Positions 1 through 11,771 of a stretch of DNA of 64,000 nucleotides are shown in pieces. Source of the stretch: Lolium rigidum (taxonomy: Eukaryota > Streptophyta > Magnoliopsida > Poales > Poaceae); the NCBI RefSeq assembly GCF_022539505.1, contig NC_061508.1, positions 31,614,256 through 31,678,255 on the forward strand, written 5' to 3'. The notes under the pieces are model-generated. The model was not told where the DNA came from. It worked only from the letters and a program-made list of their open reading frames with translations, and searched no databases. A program made the translations under genes and the position numbers. Within the stretch, counting starts at the first letter, position 1, and every line of letters begins with the position of its first letter.

Positions 1-500
1 GAACGGGCAGTTGCGTTTATATAAGAGAAAGAAAGTGGGCAGGGAACCGCTGGGCCGCGGCGGTTCGCCTCGCGGCCCACGACGGTTCGCGCCTTGGGCC
101 GCCACGTGGCGAGGGAGTACACGCGAAGAAGCGCGGAGCCACACGGAGGCGCACACGGGACTGCGAACAGGTAGTGGGATCAGCTGCGGTGCATTAAATG
201 AGCGCGCGAGAGTCGAAGGGAAGTGACCCCTGACACTGGCGCGTCAGTCACAGTGCGCATGTCTCTGTCAGGCGCGAGGCCCAAGATATTCTCGACTTCG
301 CCGAGGAAGCAATAAAGATACATGATACCGGACAAAAGAGATGCCGGAACAAGCTTTGCAAAGAAAGGAAAAGAACAAGGGTAAAGGTGCCGGAACTAGG
401 CTCGAGACATGAGTACTCAAACCGGTATCCGAGGAAAATGAGAACTCGGCATGGCCTCGTAGGATAGAATCCTCCAGGCTATACCAGCTTCGGGGACTAA
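1..500 (+). mobile_element. 3' internal tail of a B-family Tat Gypsy retrotransposon
   Basis: This stretch lies directly upstream of a B-family 3' LTR and ends in a polypurine tract (AGCTTCGGGGACTAA, 486-500) that abuts the LTR terminus TGTTGGGG. It has no coding sequence I can support. Positions 40-260 are GC-rich. An 8-bp palindromic TATA-like sequence (TTATATAA, 17-24) lies about 480 bp from the LTR. By analogy with element D, where an antisense gene starts between the 3' LTR and pol, this could be an antisense promoter. The element's coding part lies off the left edge, so I cannot tell whether it is intact. Confidence 0.75.
17..24 (-). promoter_or_regulatory. Possible antisense-gene TATA box
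   Basis: TTATATAA is its own reverse complement, so it can serve either strand. The minus-strand reading is preferred because the segment upstream on that strand (about 25-240) is GC-rich with CACGTG-like motifs, and because element D has TATATAAG ahead of an antisense gene in the equivalent region. The predicted start site and gene would lie off the left edge, so this is weak. Confidence 0.3.
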
Positions 501-1210
501 TGTTGGGGGATGACCCCGGTATGCCAAAGGCATGCCAAACCGGATGGCTTGTGCCATCAGGATACCGGTTTAATGTTTATACCGGAGCCCGAGGTTAAGA
601 GTTTAGCTAAGTGGAGCTAGGCCGGAATCCCCAAGAGGGGTATACCGGAATCCGGTAAAGAAGATACCGGAAAGGAGAGCCTGTCGGCAGGACTGGTCAA
701 AGATTCTCTCCAGAGCTAGAAGACAAGATGAGCTAAGCAAAGTGACTTTTGACGAAGGGCCGACGATAAAGAGAAGGGTGACGGTCAAAGAAGCCGGAGG
801 ACGTCGCCGCCCCGATTAAAGAGGACTCCGGTGTCATCTATGATTAAAGTAGCTTTGTAAAGTAGTTTGTCTAGTCAAAGATGCCATTAGGGTTTCTTCC
901 AGTGTAAGCCACCCTCTCCCCTATATAAGGAGAGGGGGCAGCCCTCTATACGGGCGCGATCTACAAGTTAGAGAGAGAGATCTGTGTACCGAGAAACTTG
1001 TAACCATGTTGAGATCAATGAAGCTAGCGATTTAGTAAAGAGTTCTTCCTCTTGTCTCTCTTCTTGCATACCGGCCTTTGGTTGTGTTCTTGAGGAAAGC
1101 ATCCGGAAGTTCTTCCCATCTAATCGCAAACCCTCCCCCGAATCCTCATACGTCCATTCGGCCCCAACTTAAGCCATCCTATGGCATCTCGCTCGTTCAC
1201 CACGACGACA
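501..1210 (+). repeat. 3' LTR of B-family Tat Gypsy element
   Basis: The 710-bp LTR starts TGTTGGGG and ends CGACGACA. It matches the 5' LTR of element B at 35615-36343 along its length: both contain the CCGGTATGCCAAAGGCATGCC block, the hairpin TATA region and the shared tail CATTCGGCCCCAACTTAAGC. The plus-strand polarity is shown by the purine tract immediately upstream. No primer-binding site follows, so this is the 3' LTR of an element extending left of the window. It abuts a truncated A-family LTR, so the element probably inserted into that LTR. Confidence 0.88.
912..936 (+). promoter_or_regulatory. LTR TATA box inside a perfect hairpin
   Basis: CCCTCTCC (912-919) and GGAGAGGG (929-936) are perfect reverse complements around the 9-nt loop CCTATATAA. 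The TATA motif is the likely Pol II core promoter of this LTR. The same arrangement occurs in element B (36046-36070). Elements A and D have it with different arm sequences. Confidence 0.75.
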
Positions 1211-1671
1211 ACGGACAAGCGGGGAGAGCGATTTACCCAGGTTCGGGGCCCTCGATGAGGTAAAACCCTTACGTCCCGCCCGTCTCGTTCTTTGATTATG
1301 ATGAAAACAGGTTACAATGGGGTGCCGAATAGTTCGGCTGTAATCTCGTCGAGATGCTGGTTGCTAGGGTAACCTAGTTCTACGCTTCTGTTGGCTAGTA
1401 TTGCTAAGATTGGTTGTGTCCCTCGATAGCCCCTCTCCTGGCCTTTATATAGGTGGCCAGGTCCCGAGAGGTCTAATCGAGTACGAATAGGTTTACAATA
1501 GATCTATCTCCAATCTTTCCTTGTTCGGCTTCTTCTCTGCCTTGTTTTCCAAGTAATCTTCAGCCGCACCGCCCTAGTGGCCCATCTTGCCATCGGGTTC
1601 CTTCATGGGCCTCCAGTTGGGCCGTGCAGGGTAGAGCAACATTGGTTACCCGAAGGGTAATGCCCACGTCC
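1211..1671 (-). repeat. Truncated A-family LTR (minus strand)
   Basis: The reverse complement matches the A 5' LTR (15455-15995): it begins near GACGTGGGCATTACCC, carries the TATA hairpin and the CTCGTCGAGA... region, and runs to ...GCTCTCCCCGCTTGTC. The last roughly 90 bp of the LTR are missing where it meets the B-family LTR at 1210/1211. That fits insertion of the B-family element into this LTR, with the rest off the left edge. The sequence at 1672 onward is not purine-rich, so this is more likely the element's 5' LTR or a solo LTR than its 3' LTR. Confidence 0.8.
1437..1461 (-). promoter_or_regulatory. Hairpin TATA box of the A-family LTR fragment
   Basis: On the plus strand CCTGGCCT (1437-1444) and TGGCCAGG (1454-1461) flank TTATATAGG; 7 of 8 arm positions pair. 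Read on the minus strand, the loop is CCTATATAA, identical to the loop of the other Tat LTRs in this window. Confidence 0.6.
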
Positions 1672-2726
1672 AAATGCATCATGATAAAGCTTCCCAAACA
1701 ATTTCGATACAAGTTCTATGTCATAATCCTTGCAAGAAGAGGCAACAATGGAACGGAGTTTGTTCTCAAGATCTTGGTTTTCTTCATTGGCAATGAAGGA
1801 ATCCACCTATTGCTCCTAGCCATACTCTTACCCTAACCTCATAGGGTTGCCGGAAGTGAGAGACAAACCTAAGAAGACACACAAGCATAATGATGGAATA
1901 TGAGTCTATTGAGAGGCGTGTGGTATTGAGTGATGAGACTTCTTGATAGATATGATAGTTCTTTGGAGAAGGCGAAGTGCTTCTTGTGAGAAAGGAGATG
2001 TAATTCCCCCGATTACCATAGGAAGGATGAGTGTTGGCTCTCACCAATCTCAAACGCTACCTTCTATGAGTACCGGGCAAGGACGAAGTTCCATCTATAT
2101 GGAGCCATCTACACCACAAGGCCAAGTCACCTCCTTTGGACAACCAAGTGATAAGTCACCTCTTCCACAACCTCAAGTTCGGCATCAACATCAATGACGT
2201 CAAGGCGAGGACCCAATCTCGATGATGATCAAGGAACCTCACACGAACCTATCATTTTGATCTTCTCTCGCCGGGATGCTAATGCGACAAGATTCCCTCA
2301 TAATCCAAGCAAAGCACGAGATATTCACAAGAGCAAGATGTGATGGGATCCAACGGTATAGCAATCCCAAGGATCTATTCATCCCAATGGTGCCCAACAC
2401 GACAATGGACTCACTCTCTATCGTTTATCGTCAAGGTTTGCCTCTCTACCCTTGTGCTTTTCATTTGGACATTGTGTCATAAGTGGATACCTATACCACT
2501 CTTGTGCCCTATGTCTAGATGTAAAGCACGCATGGACATAGGGAGAGTGCGGTTTAAATTATTGAGCTATCCCTCCCCCCATGATGCACAAAGAAACCCA
2601 AAGCATGCGCTATTCGTCAATCAAGTGACTATGAGCTTCATGTTGAGCAGTAGTCGTGAGTCCTAGGTCTCTACGCGACCTCACACTACCAAACTCTTAC
2701 ACGGTGGCCTCGGCCACCAAACCTTC
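1672..2726. other. Decayed unassigned sequence, probably transposon-derived
   Basis: No intact gene is present. Coding-like pieces jump between frames on the plus strand (about 1943-2197, 2276-2482 and 2340-2666) with interrupting stops, as expected of an old transposon open reading frame. I do not recognise the family. It is the host of the solo LTR that follows: the left target duplication CCTTC occupies 2722-2726 and the sequence resumes at 8453. It may therefore be the upstream part of element X. Confidence 0.4.
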
Positions 2727-5700
2727 TGTGGGGACCCCGGACTAGCTGTCCGAAATACCCTGTTATGTATACAGTTCACGTTCCCATGATCAGTGTGCCG
2801 TGAACACATAACCGAACTGATATCAAATTACATCATCCTTTACAAAATGGAATAAGAAACTTACAATAAAGTCACATGACTCATCTTTACAAGATAGCCT
2901 CGAAGGGCCTAATCTAATCATCAGAGTAGCAGAATCATTTCAGCAGCGTAGAGCCCAAGTCATCTGCCTTAACCCTACAGGCAACTGACTGGGAAGACGT
3001 TCCTAACTCGCATAGACGTCGTCAACTCCTTCTTCATCTGTCGAAGTTCTCCAGGTCTGGCCAAGTAAATAGCCAGGGACAAAGCCGTGAGTACATTTGA
3101 ATTGTACTCGCAAACCATCAAGAATGTGATAACAATTCTAACTAAAGAAGACAAGAGAGGAAGAATAGTTTCTCCGGTGGATATAGCATGTGAAAGAGAA
3201 TCAGTTTCTCTTGTGGATATAGCATCCCACATCACAGTTGAAGGGGACACTAAGAAAGTCCTATGACATCTCTATATCTTTGTTAAAGCAGAGTTCCTCT
3301 ACATGAAACACTAGGAAGGGTCACCCTCTTTTGTTTCATTTTCCTCGACCATCTCCACATGGTCGGCACACCATCTTTCCCGTACCCTTCCGGTACTTCC
3401 AACACACATTTCCTTTGGAAATCATTTTCAAAACCAAAACTCGACACAGCTCCGTAACGGCCATCCCAACCGTCCATGACCGCGGACGCGGCTATTCGAA
3501 TAGTTTTGACTCTGCAGAGTTTGCACACTTTCACCACAACTATCCGGATACCTATCGTGTGGGCATCATCCCCGCATAACGACATATGCCACGACGGATA
3601 CCCGGACATAACCTTTCGCCCATTCGACTTAACACGAGGTCCTACCCTATGGAGTATGTACCTCCCCGGCACCGTGGCAGCTCACCTCCTCTAGAGCGTG
3701 GCTCCACCGCCAAGCCAGGAGACCCATAGTGTCTTCCGGACGGGTCAGCCCCGAAGGCCTCCCGTTATACTATTGTCCCAACCATGACAACCCGGACTCG
3801 GGGGTAACCGTACCCTTGTATAGTTGCGCGGTGCCTCATGCTAAGAAGAACAAACGTCAAGTTAAGCCCCGTGCCCACGTTGGAGTAGCTATGGTTGCGC
3901 TGTTTAGTTGTTCCGGGCGAATACAAAGAACCATGTGTCGTTTTTCTCAAAAACCCAAGTCACACACACCTTCCTCTTTCCAACCATCTTTGTCAAGATC
4001 CTTTCCTTTCATAAACCATACGCTTGGGTAAGATTGCCTCACCCAAGGTTTTCATAAACATTTACAACAAGGTAAACCTTGAGGGGTTCCCAATCTAAAG
4101 TTTCATGAGTTGAACTAATACAACACTATGGCCGAGATGAGGGTCATCACGCCATTGAGGGTATGAAAAAGAGGTATTGGAGTGGATCATACTTGCTTGA
4201 GCTAAGCATGTATTATGACAACACACGAGGAAATATACTTTCAGATTTGTGGTGCTATCTAACCCAATCAATAGATAGATAGGGATGAGAATTGACCAAC
4301 ACTAACACCATTAAGGGAAAACAGGCATACTCATCACAATTTGAGAATACACCAAAAACATGGTATTGATACATCTACACTAGAAGGGGGTGTAGTATGA
4401 ATCTTGTCCCGAGGTGGAACATATTCAAGCTAAATATAGAAAGCAAGTTGGATAGCAATGGCCATGATACCATACACCCAACCAATTACCAAGACCTTGA
4501 CAAGATAAAACTACTAGAGGTACCATGCTTGCATCCAAGCATAGATGACAACAATATGGAGATCATCACACATAGAACCAAGATGCTATTGATAGCACAA
4601 GATGACATCCAAAGAGACATCATATCAGAGATCAAAAGATGGCTTGCCTTGGCTTATTTGTCCCTGGACTTCTTCAACTTTATCAATATAAGAATCCCGT
4701 CAATATAAATAAAATCCTTGTCCGAACCACTTCTTCTTCTTCTCCGGAATCGTTCGCATCTATCGTCGGAAAATATAAAAGGAACACAATCAATCACATT
4801 GCACCAATCATAACAAGCATGCAACATTCAACAATCAACAAGCAATAGCAAACCACCTTACTATGGGCTAACATACAAAGAACTTATAGATACTACAAAG
4901 CAACTAAAAGAGAACCCATTTTATTTACCTAGTAAAGGTATGAGAGTATCATAACTTAGCAATTGCCTCTCTCGGTATCACCATGGCACAACTAAGTATC
5001 CCCTGGTAGATAACATCATAAAGAGGACAAGTGCATTAGTTGGGCATTACAAACATTCATATTATTTTTTGAAACATTTTTGGAAAAGCGGGAAATCATT
5101 CTCTCTATTTTGTAAAGCTTACACAACACTACACAAGAATAGGAAGTAAATGATATGCCACACCATTTGAAGACTTAAGCCAAACAATAGAACTAAGGTT
5201 AAGTTGCAGAGGTTTTATTTTGCAAGCATAAAACAAGGGTTGCCCATCTCTACTAAAAAGAGTTGGTCAAGGGTTTTAAATAAACCGAAAAGTTTTGCTT
5301 CAACAATGCATGTCACACATAAACATTACTAACAGTAACAAATATGTATGAACAGAGACTAATAATATTTTTCCTATATAGCCAGTACTAATACAAGACT
5401 AACCCAATTGGAATCACCCAAAAATATTAAACCTACAATTTTAGGAATTTCTTTGAATCTGACTGTACAGAAAAAAAGATCTGTAAGCCATAAATCGTAG
5501 AAAAATCCTAAAAATATGAGGCCACTGGCATTTGAAAGATATTTAAACAGAGATTCACACACAATTGGATTTGGGTTCAAATTGTTTCTGAAACTCTCAC
5601 AAATGGATTAACAAGATTACTGCATGTTTTCACCATTTGCTTTAACTATGGAGTTGCGGAACAGATAAAGGTTTGAAACTTGTTTGAGATGATTAAGAAA

Positions 5701-8452
5701 ACATTCAGTAATCCTACAGAAGTGGAATCACTCAATTAGATTCAAAAATGGATTTTTGATGAATTAAAAGCTAACAGCCATGTCTGCAGAACATACAGAA
5801 CAAGTTCAATTCATCAAAAATCATACACAAATCATAAAAATATGAAGTCTGCTGCATCTGAAAGGTATTGAATAGGTGGTTCTTACCCAGTTAGTTTCAT
5901 TCAAAAATTAGTCTCCAAGATCCTGGTTTAATTCGACAAAGTCAGATCTGACCAGATCTTGATCTGTGAACCATTTCAGTTTCAGGAGGTCAATCGAAGT
6001 GAAACCACCGCCAAAATGAAGGTATTGGAGCGGGCTTTCACCCACAGTTTAATTTGCTCAAAAAGGTTTTGTAAAACGGGAGAAATCTAACAAACAGTGA
6101 TTCTGCATGTTTGCAGAACTTTATTTACGATGCAAAATCCTTAACGAATTTGAGGATGAGACCAACGCCAAGTTGTAGATCTTTTCAATACCTATCTTCA
6201 GAACTTTGAACCACTCGATTTGGATCTGCACACGAGATTTGGCGGATTTTACAAGATCGTACCAGAATCTGAAACAGCAAGATAGCAGAAATTACAGCAA
6301 GTTTTTGGACGAACTTTGCTCAAGAACTTCAGATCTGAGGATAGCTCAAGCTTCTCCATGCTTGGACCAACATGCACCTGCATGAAGATCCAATCTTAGC
6401 AAGGGAGGAAGAAGGAGAGGAGAGAAAACCATCTAGGGTTGGGGAGAAGAAGGAGAGGGAGGCTCTCATGGTGAGGAGGAGCTTGAGGGAGAGGGAGAGC
6501 TTCATCTTGGTGGCTTGCCATGGCCATGGCCGGCCATGGGAGCAAGGGGAGCACCATTTTCGTGGGGAAGTGGAGGAGGAGAGTGTGAGGGAGTGGAGGA
6601 AATAGTAGGGAGTGAAAAGAAATGAGGCAAAGGAGAGGAGGTGTGGCCGGCCAAGCTCCTTATAAAGAGGGAGGATGGTGGCTGCCTCCTCATTGATTGG
6701 GTGGGTTGGGAGGCTGCTCATTTATTGATTGGGGTAGTTGGGAGGCAAGTCTTGTAGAGGAAGAAAAATAGAGAGGAATGGCTGGCCGAAATTGCCATGC
6801 ATAGACAATGGCCGGCTCCATCCTTGCCAAACATAAGTGAACAAACAAAGAGATGCACAACATCCATGTGTGTAGGCCAAGGCATGATGTTGAGGAGATG
6901 ACGTCAATGAGTGACTTTAATGATGATAAGAATATGAGTGGATTCATATAGATAAAAAGAAGTGTGAGGTGATATGTACTCTAAGGATAATTCCCACCAC
7001 TTTGGTTGTGGCAAACATAAGATGAAAATAGATCCAAAGGTATAGTTGAAGAATAAATTTTTTTATTTGAATTCAAAATTGAAAAGATTGGCATTGACCA
7101 CATGCAACAATGCATGAGCATGCCAAGGTAGATGGGTAATGTTGATTTGATGAAGTAAGAATGAAAAGAGAGAGGTGTTAATAAACATTGGTGCCAATGT
7201 TGAGGAATGAAGCACTTTGATCAAGTGATCAACTTGGCCAAAAGATGGTGGTGGTGATGGTGGTTTAGACAATTGTAGAGCAAGGCTAAGAGAGATGGTG
7301 AGTGAAATAACCATACTCACAAGGATGAATATGGTGGCATAAGCCATCAACATGAGGTCAAGATGATGATGGTAAACCATACAAGAGTGAGATGTGATGA
7401 ATGAATGGAAGTTGTTAATTAGATCTGGAACTTTACAGAGGTGGGTCTCCACCACTATGAGAGTAGATCAAAATGTTGGATAGGGTTTATATTGAACTTT
7501 CCTTTGAAAACATTTTGAAAGAGATCCAATGATTTTTAAAACAAAATGGGTCTACTTGCATAATAATGCCAAATAGATTTTTCCCTTGTGTTATCAAAAG
7601 GTGCAAGGATGGCACATGTACCAAAACCATGCACTTAAAAGAAGGAAGAAAATCAGATGCCTTTATAGAAAGTCTTTTTGGGATGAAGGGAATGGGATGA
7701 TACAAAATACCATCCACAATCTCTCTTGTTATTTGAAGAAAACATTTAAGGAGTTTTAATAACAAGGAGTGATTTTTTTGTGGCTAAAACCAGGGAAGAA
7801 AAACAATAGGGTTTTTGAGAAAGAAAACTAATTTAGGAAGGAGTGTTCTCAAGGGTAGATGGTGGCTACAAAATGTACCCATCATACCTACTCTTGGTTT
7901 TGTGGATATTAAAATTGGATTAAATAAACACAAGAGGTAAAAGAGGAAGAAGTGATCCGGTGCTGAAACATTGGATAGGATAGCGAGATCAAGTGATTAT
8001 AAGAGTTGCAAGTGGAGGATGTGACATGTAAGATGTGGAAGTTGCAGAGGGTGTTGTATAGAAGAGATCCATGCACCGAGGTCACCAAAAACAGTTGTGG
8101 GTGCTAAGAGATCAACTGCCAAAGTTGGAATCTTATAAGTAGGCACACTCATGTTGCCATCAGGAGGGAGGTTTGATGTAGTAAAAAGAAAAACAATTCT
8201 TCCTAAGCCACACATGTGTTTTATTTAATGAGTTGCTTGTTTAACCACTAGAGGTGTTGTTATTAAGGGTAGCTCAAAACAAAACTCAACAAGAAAATCA
8301 AGACAATTTATCTACCAACAGATCAAGGCAATTCATCATAACAAACAGATCAAGGCAATTCATGTTAATTAGTCTATAGAAAAAGTTTTTGTTCCCCCTA
8401 ATTTTTGCACTTTGGATAATTAAACAAGCTTGCAAAAAGTTGGGGTGTTACA
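2727..8452 (-). mobile_element. Solo LTR of the LARD family
   Basis: This 5,726-bp sequence is the reverse complement of a diverged copy of the LARD LTR at 17732-23525. It starts TGTGGGGACCCC and ends GGGGTGTTACA on the plus strand. It is flanked by perfect 5-bp duplications, CCTTC at 2722-2726 and 8453-8457, with no internal domain or second LTR. This is the expected product of recombination between the two LTRs of one element. The minisatellite that has six units in the full LARD LTRs has only about two here (3162-3225). No coding sequence is supported; the reading frames inside are short and not conserved. Confidence 0.9.
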
Positions 8453-8710
8453 CCTTCTCTCCGAGGAGGTGTTGTTCTTTTTTATTTCTTTTTTCTTCGT
8501 GTTTTTGTTTGTCGTTTCTTCTTTCCTCTTTGTTTCTTCTCGGGAGATTCACCCAAGCTTGGTTTTTCTAGCTTTGTTTCTTGCAAGCTTGGTTGGGTAG
8601 TACCTTAACAGTTCGGTAATATAATCCTAAGCCATCATCCACCTCTTGAGCCTATTCCGTCTAAAAGCACAAGTCTACACCAAAATCTGAGCTCTTTTTG
8701 AATTTGTGGA

Positions 8711-9330
8711 CGGTACTACCGCTTCTTGGGGCGGTACTACCGCTCTGGGGCTGTTCTCTGACGAAACTGACAGTTATCCCCAGAACGGTACTACCGCTCT
8801 AAGTACCGGGCTAGTACCGGTAAGCGGTACTACCGCTTCTAGGAGCGGTACTACCGCTTGCTCCTTTTGACAAGAGGTACCGGTTGGGGTCGGGTCATTC
8901 CCACTCACCACTTCTTCCTCTTCCACCTCGAGTCAAAGGGCGTCCCCAAGTTCAAGAGCTCGAGGAGATCGGCCCCGATCTCCTTTTCCAGCCGCCATCG
9001 GCCCAATCTCCTCCGTGGAGAAGCTTCCCCAACCTCTTCTCCGCCATGTCCTCTGGTATGAACCCTAAATTCTCTCTATAGGGTGATTGGATCTCCCTAG
9101 ATGCATATGCTAGGGTTTGTTGGAGATTTGTGGTGGAGAAGCACTCTTGGAAGCTATACATGTGTAAGGATACTAGCTAGCAACAATGTGTGACTCTAGA
9201 GAGTCGATTTTGCCATGAACCAATCTGAATCTGGCTGTGCGAGCTTGAGCGGTAGTACCGCTCATTTCTGGACAGTACTACCGGTCCAAGCGGCACTACC
9301 GGTTGAAATTGCGGCACTACCGCTCTGTAT
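8711..9330 (+). repeat. Dispersed hairpin units AGCGGTA(C/G)TACCGCT (cluster 1)
   Basis: About nine copies, exact or degenerate, of a 15-nt near-palindrome lie in the leader and first intron of the X gene: near 8711, 8730, 8786, 8822 and 8841, then between 9248 and 9330. The arms AGCGGTA and TACCGCT pair across one central base. Several copies come in pairs joined by a spacer such as TCTAGG. A second cluster lies in the probable LTR at 11772-12118. Confidence 0.8.
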
Positions 9331-10888
9331 TGAGTCACCAATGTTGCTTGTTAGTGTCCATTTTGATCTCTAATTTCTCGGCTTGTGCACTTATCCCCTA
9401 TTCCCTCCAAAACCTCTGTTGTTCACAGGTGCACCAAAGACCCGTGGTGGCAAAGTCAAGCCATCCTCTCGTCGTCATTGCGATGATGAGCAAGAGGAGA
9501 TCATGCCGACAAGGACCACCAAGAGACAGAGAGATGCAGCAGCAGGGGCAAGGGGACCTCAACAGTCAATGCTTGATGTGAAGAAACACCAATTCTTGGA
9601 GGTGCGGGGAGCCAATCCTTATTTGGTCCCAAGAAATGCTCGCCAATGCCCCAATGCCTACTTTCATCATATAATTCAAGAGAAGATCTACTACGAGGTC
9701 TATGGGGCCAAAGAGTTCAAGTACTTCCCCCAATACTCCATAAGCATGGACAAGCTCCGCTCCGACCTCGACTACTTTGGAGAAGCTTTGGAGATATGTG
9801 AAGAACAAGGTCTCATTCCTATCATGATGTTCTCTCATGATTTCTCCCGGGAGGTGATTTGCCAATTCTATGCCACCGTGGTCTTTCTTGAGGATGAAGG
9901 AGGCTATCGCTCCTTGAAGTGGATGACCAAAGAGCATGTGATGGAGGCCTCATGGGAAGACTTTGCTCGATGCCTTGGTTATGAGATCCCCTTGAACGAC
10001 TCCAACTACTTCCGCATTCATCTCCAAGCCAAGCCCATGGCCAAGGAGAAGATGGCCGACCTCTACATTCGAGGAAGAATGTTGTGTGGCAGCACCAAGG
10101 GCCTCCTGCCGGTCTATGATATCATGAACCGCATCTACCGCAGCACCATCAACCCCAAGCATACCAACCACGACGAGGTGCACGGATTCCTTGTGAATCT
10201 CCTAGTGCGCACTCATCAGCTGAGGGGCCGCGGCACGCAACTGGACATCATGGACTACATGTGGCATGAGATGCGTGACTGTGCCTTCCTCCGCAAGCTT
10301 CCTCACTACGCTCCCTATCTCATGAGGCTCATTTGTCTTAAGTGGGATCAAGAAGGCCGTGGAGATCTTCTAGCGCAATGCCGCCCCAACGTCACCATTC
10401 ACAAGGAGAAGAGTCCTCTTGTCAAGGACCACGACCTCCCAAGATTTGGCAAAGGAGCTCCAAGGGACAAGGACGAAGATGATGCCGACAGCGACGACTC
10501 CGACTATGTGCCCAACTCCGTCAAGCAAAAGGGCCTCTTCGCCAAGCTCACCGCTCGCCTCAAGAAGTCCTTTTGCTTCAAGAGGGACCTCGAGGATAGG
10601 ATGTACCAAGCCCATCACGACAACAAGAAGATCCGCCAACGCCAAAAGGCGATGATGAGGCACATGCAACTCCCGGTCTCCGAGGGCTCCGAGGACAACA
10701 TCACTCCTCCCTGTGAGTGGAAATCCAAGCTCGTTTGGTCTAGCTCCGAGGAGTCCATCCCCGAGCCACCTCATGGCAAAGGACTTGCTCAAGATGAAGA
10801 GTATGAGGATGAAGAGGAGGAGGACGTCGAGGATGAAGGTGATGACAATGAGGGTGATGATGACGAGGAGGATGACGACGACGAGTGA
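9046..10888 (+). CDS. Uncharacterised 489-residue transposon protein with acidic tail (two exons)
   Basis: Exon 1 (9046-9055) encodes MSS plus one base. An intron at 9056-9428 runs from GTATGA to a pyrimidine-rich ...TTGTTCACAG, and exon 2 (9429-10888) continues in frame to TGA. The 10 + 1460 nt make exactly 490 codons. Exon 2 is also open upstream, but the splice gives a short start in a good ATG context (CCGCCATGT). The protein has a basic N-terminus (KRQRDAAAGARG), a central globular part with FYATVVF followed by KWMTKEHVMEASWEDFARCLG, and a tail of almost only Asp and Glu. The centre resembles the putative plant transposon protein domain seen in Athila-type elements; this is from memory and unverified. 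No catalytic motif is recognisable. It is notably intact beside decayed neighbours, and its function is unknown. Confidence 0.65.
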
Positions 10889-11544
10889 TTCCCTTGGGAC
10901 GCTAGTATGCTCCTTCTCCCTTTTTTGTGTCTCGATGCCAAAGGAGGAGAAGTTGATCTATTAGGACGGGAATTTGCATGGGGATGCCAAGGGCATGGTG
11001 ACTTCGTTTTGGTTCTTTCGGCCTTGGCATCAAAACTTTCCACTTGTTATTCGGAACTTATTCGTATGTGTTTGCTACTCTATTCGTGGGTCTCCCGACC
11101 CCCCGTTTGTATTAAGACTTAATCGTGCGTAGCTTTATGGTCAATGGTCTCCATTATTTATCCTTTGATTGGCCATATCATTCCTATGGAGGCACTTATT
11201 ATTATGGTGGTAGCACTTGTTATTATGGTGAGTTTGGGCTTTCTCAAGGCAAAGGTATGAAAAGGGTTCACCCAAACTCCCCTATATACATATATTCTTG
11301 CCTCTATAGTGTACTTGTGCTACATTATCGTGTCATATGATCATCTTAGCACTTGTGCTTGGTTTGTGAAATTTAGGGGGAGTTCTCTCTAGGATGTGTG
11401 CATTTGTATACAAATGCATATTCTAAATATGCACACATCTAGGGGGAGCTTCGCCTATACTTGCAAACCAAAATTCCTTATCATAATATCCTATGATTTA
11501 TTGCAAATTCATGTGTTGTCATCAAACACCAAAAAGGGGGAGAT
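10889..11544 (+). other. 3' region of element X with three polypurine-like motifs
   Basis: This noncoding stretch follows the X stop codon. GGGGGAG occurs three times: in TAGGGGGAG at 11374-11382 and 11440-11448, and in AAGGGGGAG at 11534-11542. The last abuts the probable LTR start TGTAAG at 11545 and is the likely functional polypurine tract. Between the copies lies a perfect 16-bp palindrome, CATTTGTATACAAATG (11401-11416), followed by a second imperfect one. Confidence 0.55.
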
Positions 11545-11771
11545 TGTAAGAGTAAGATCCATATCCCGTGTTTTGTGTGTTTGATAACAACACTCGAACA
11601 ATTCTAACCGTGCACAAAGTTTGTCATTGATAGGTTTGCAAGATGCACGGTACCCTCGCTGGGCACATTATGATCAGAAGACCGAAGCGTAGCTCTTAGG
11701 GTTTCTGGTTTTGCGTGTGTGTCGTGAGGTGACATGGTAGGAGAGGAAGAGAGGAAAGTTGTTTTAGCCAT

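Noticed and set aside
9566..10792. Minus-strand open frames opposite the X gene
   Set aside because: They are mirror frames of a long, codon-biased plus-strand exon and show no domains.
10789..11043. Serine-rich minus-strand protein
   Set aside because: It is the antisense reading of the GA-rich codons for the acidic tail of the X protein.
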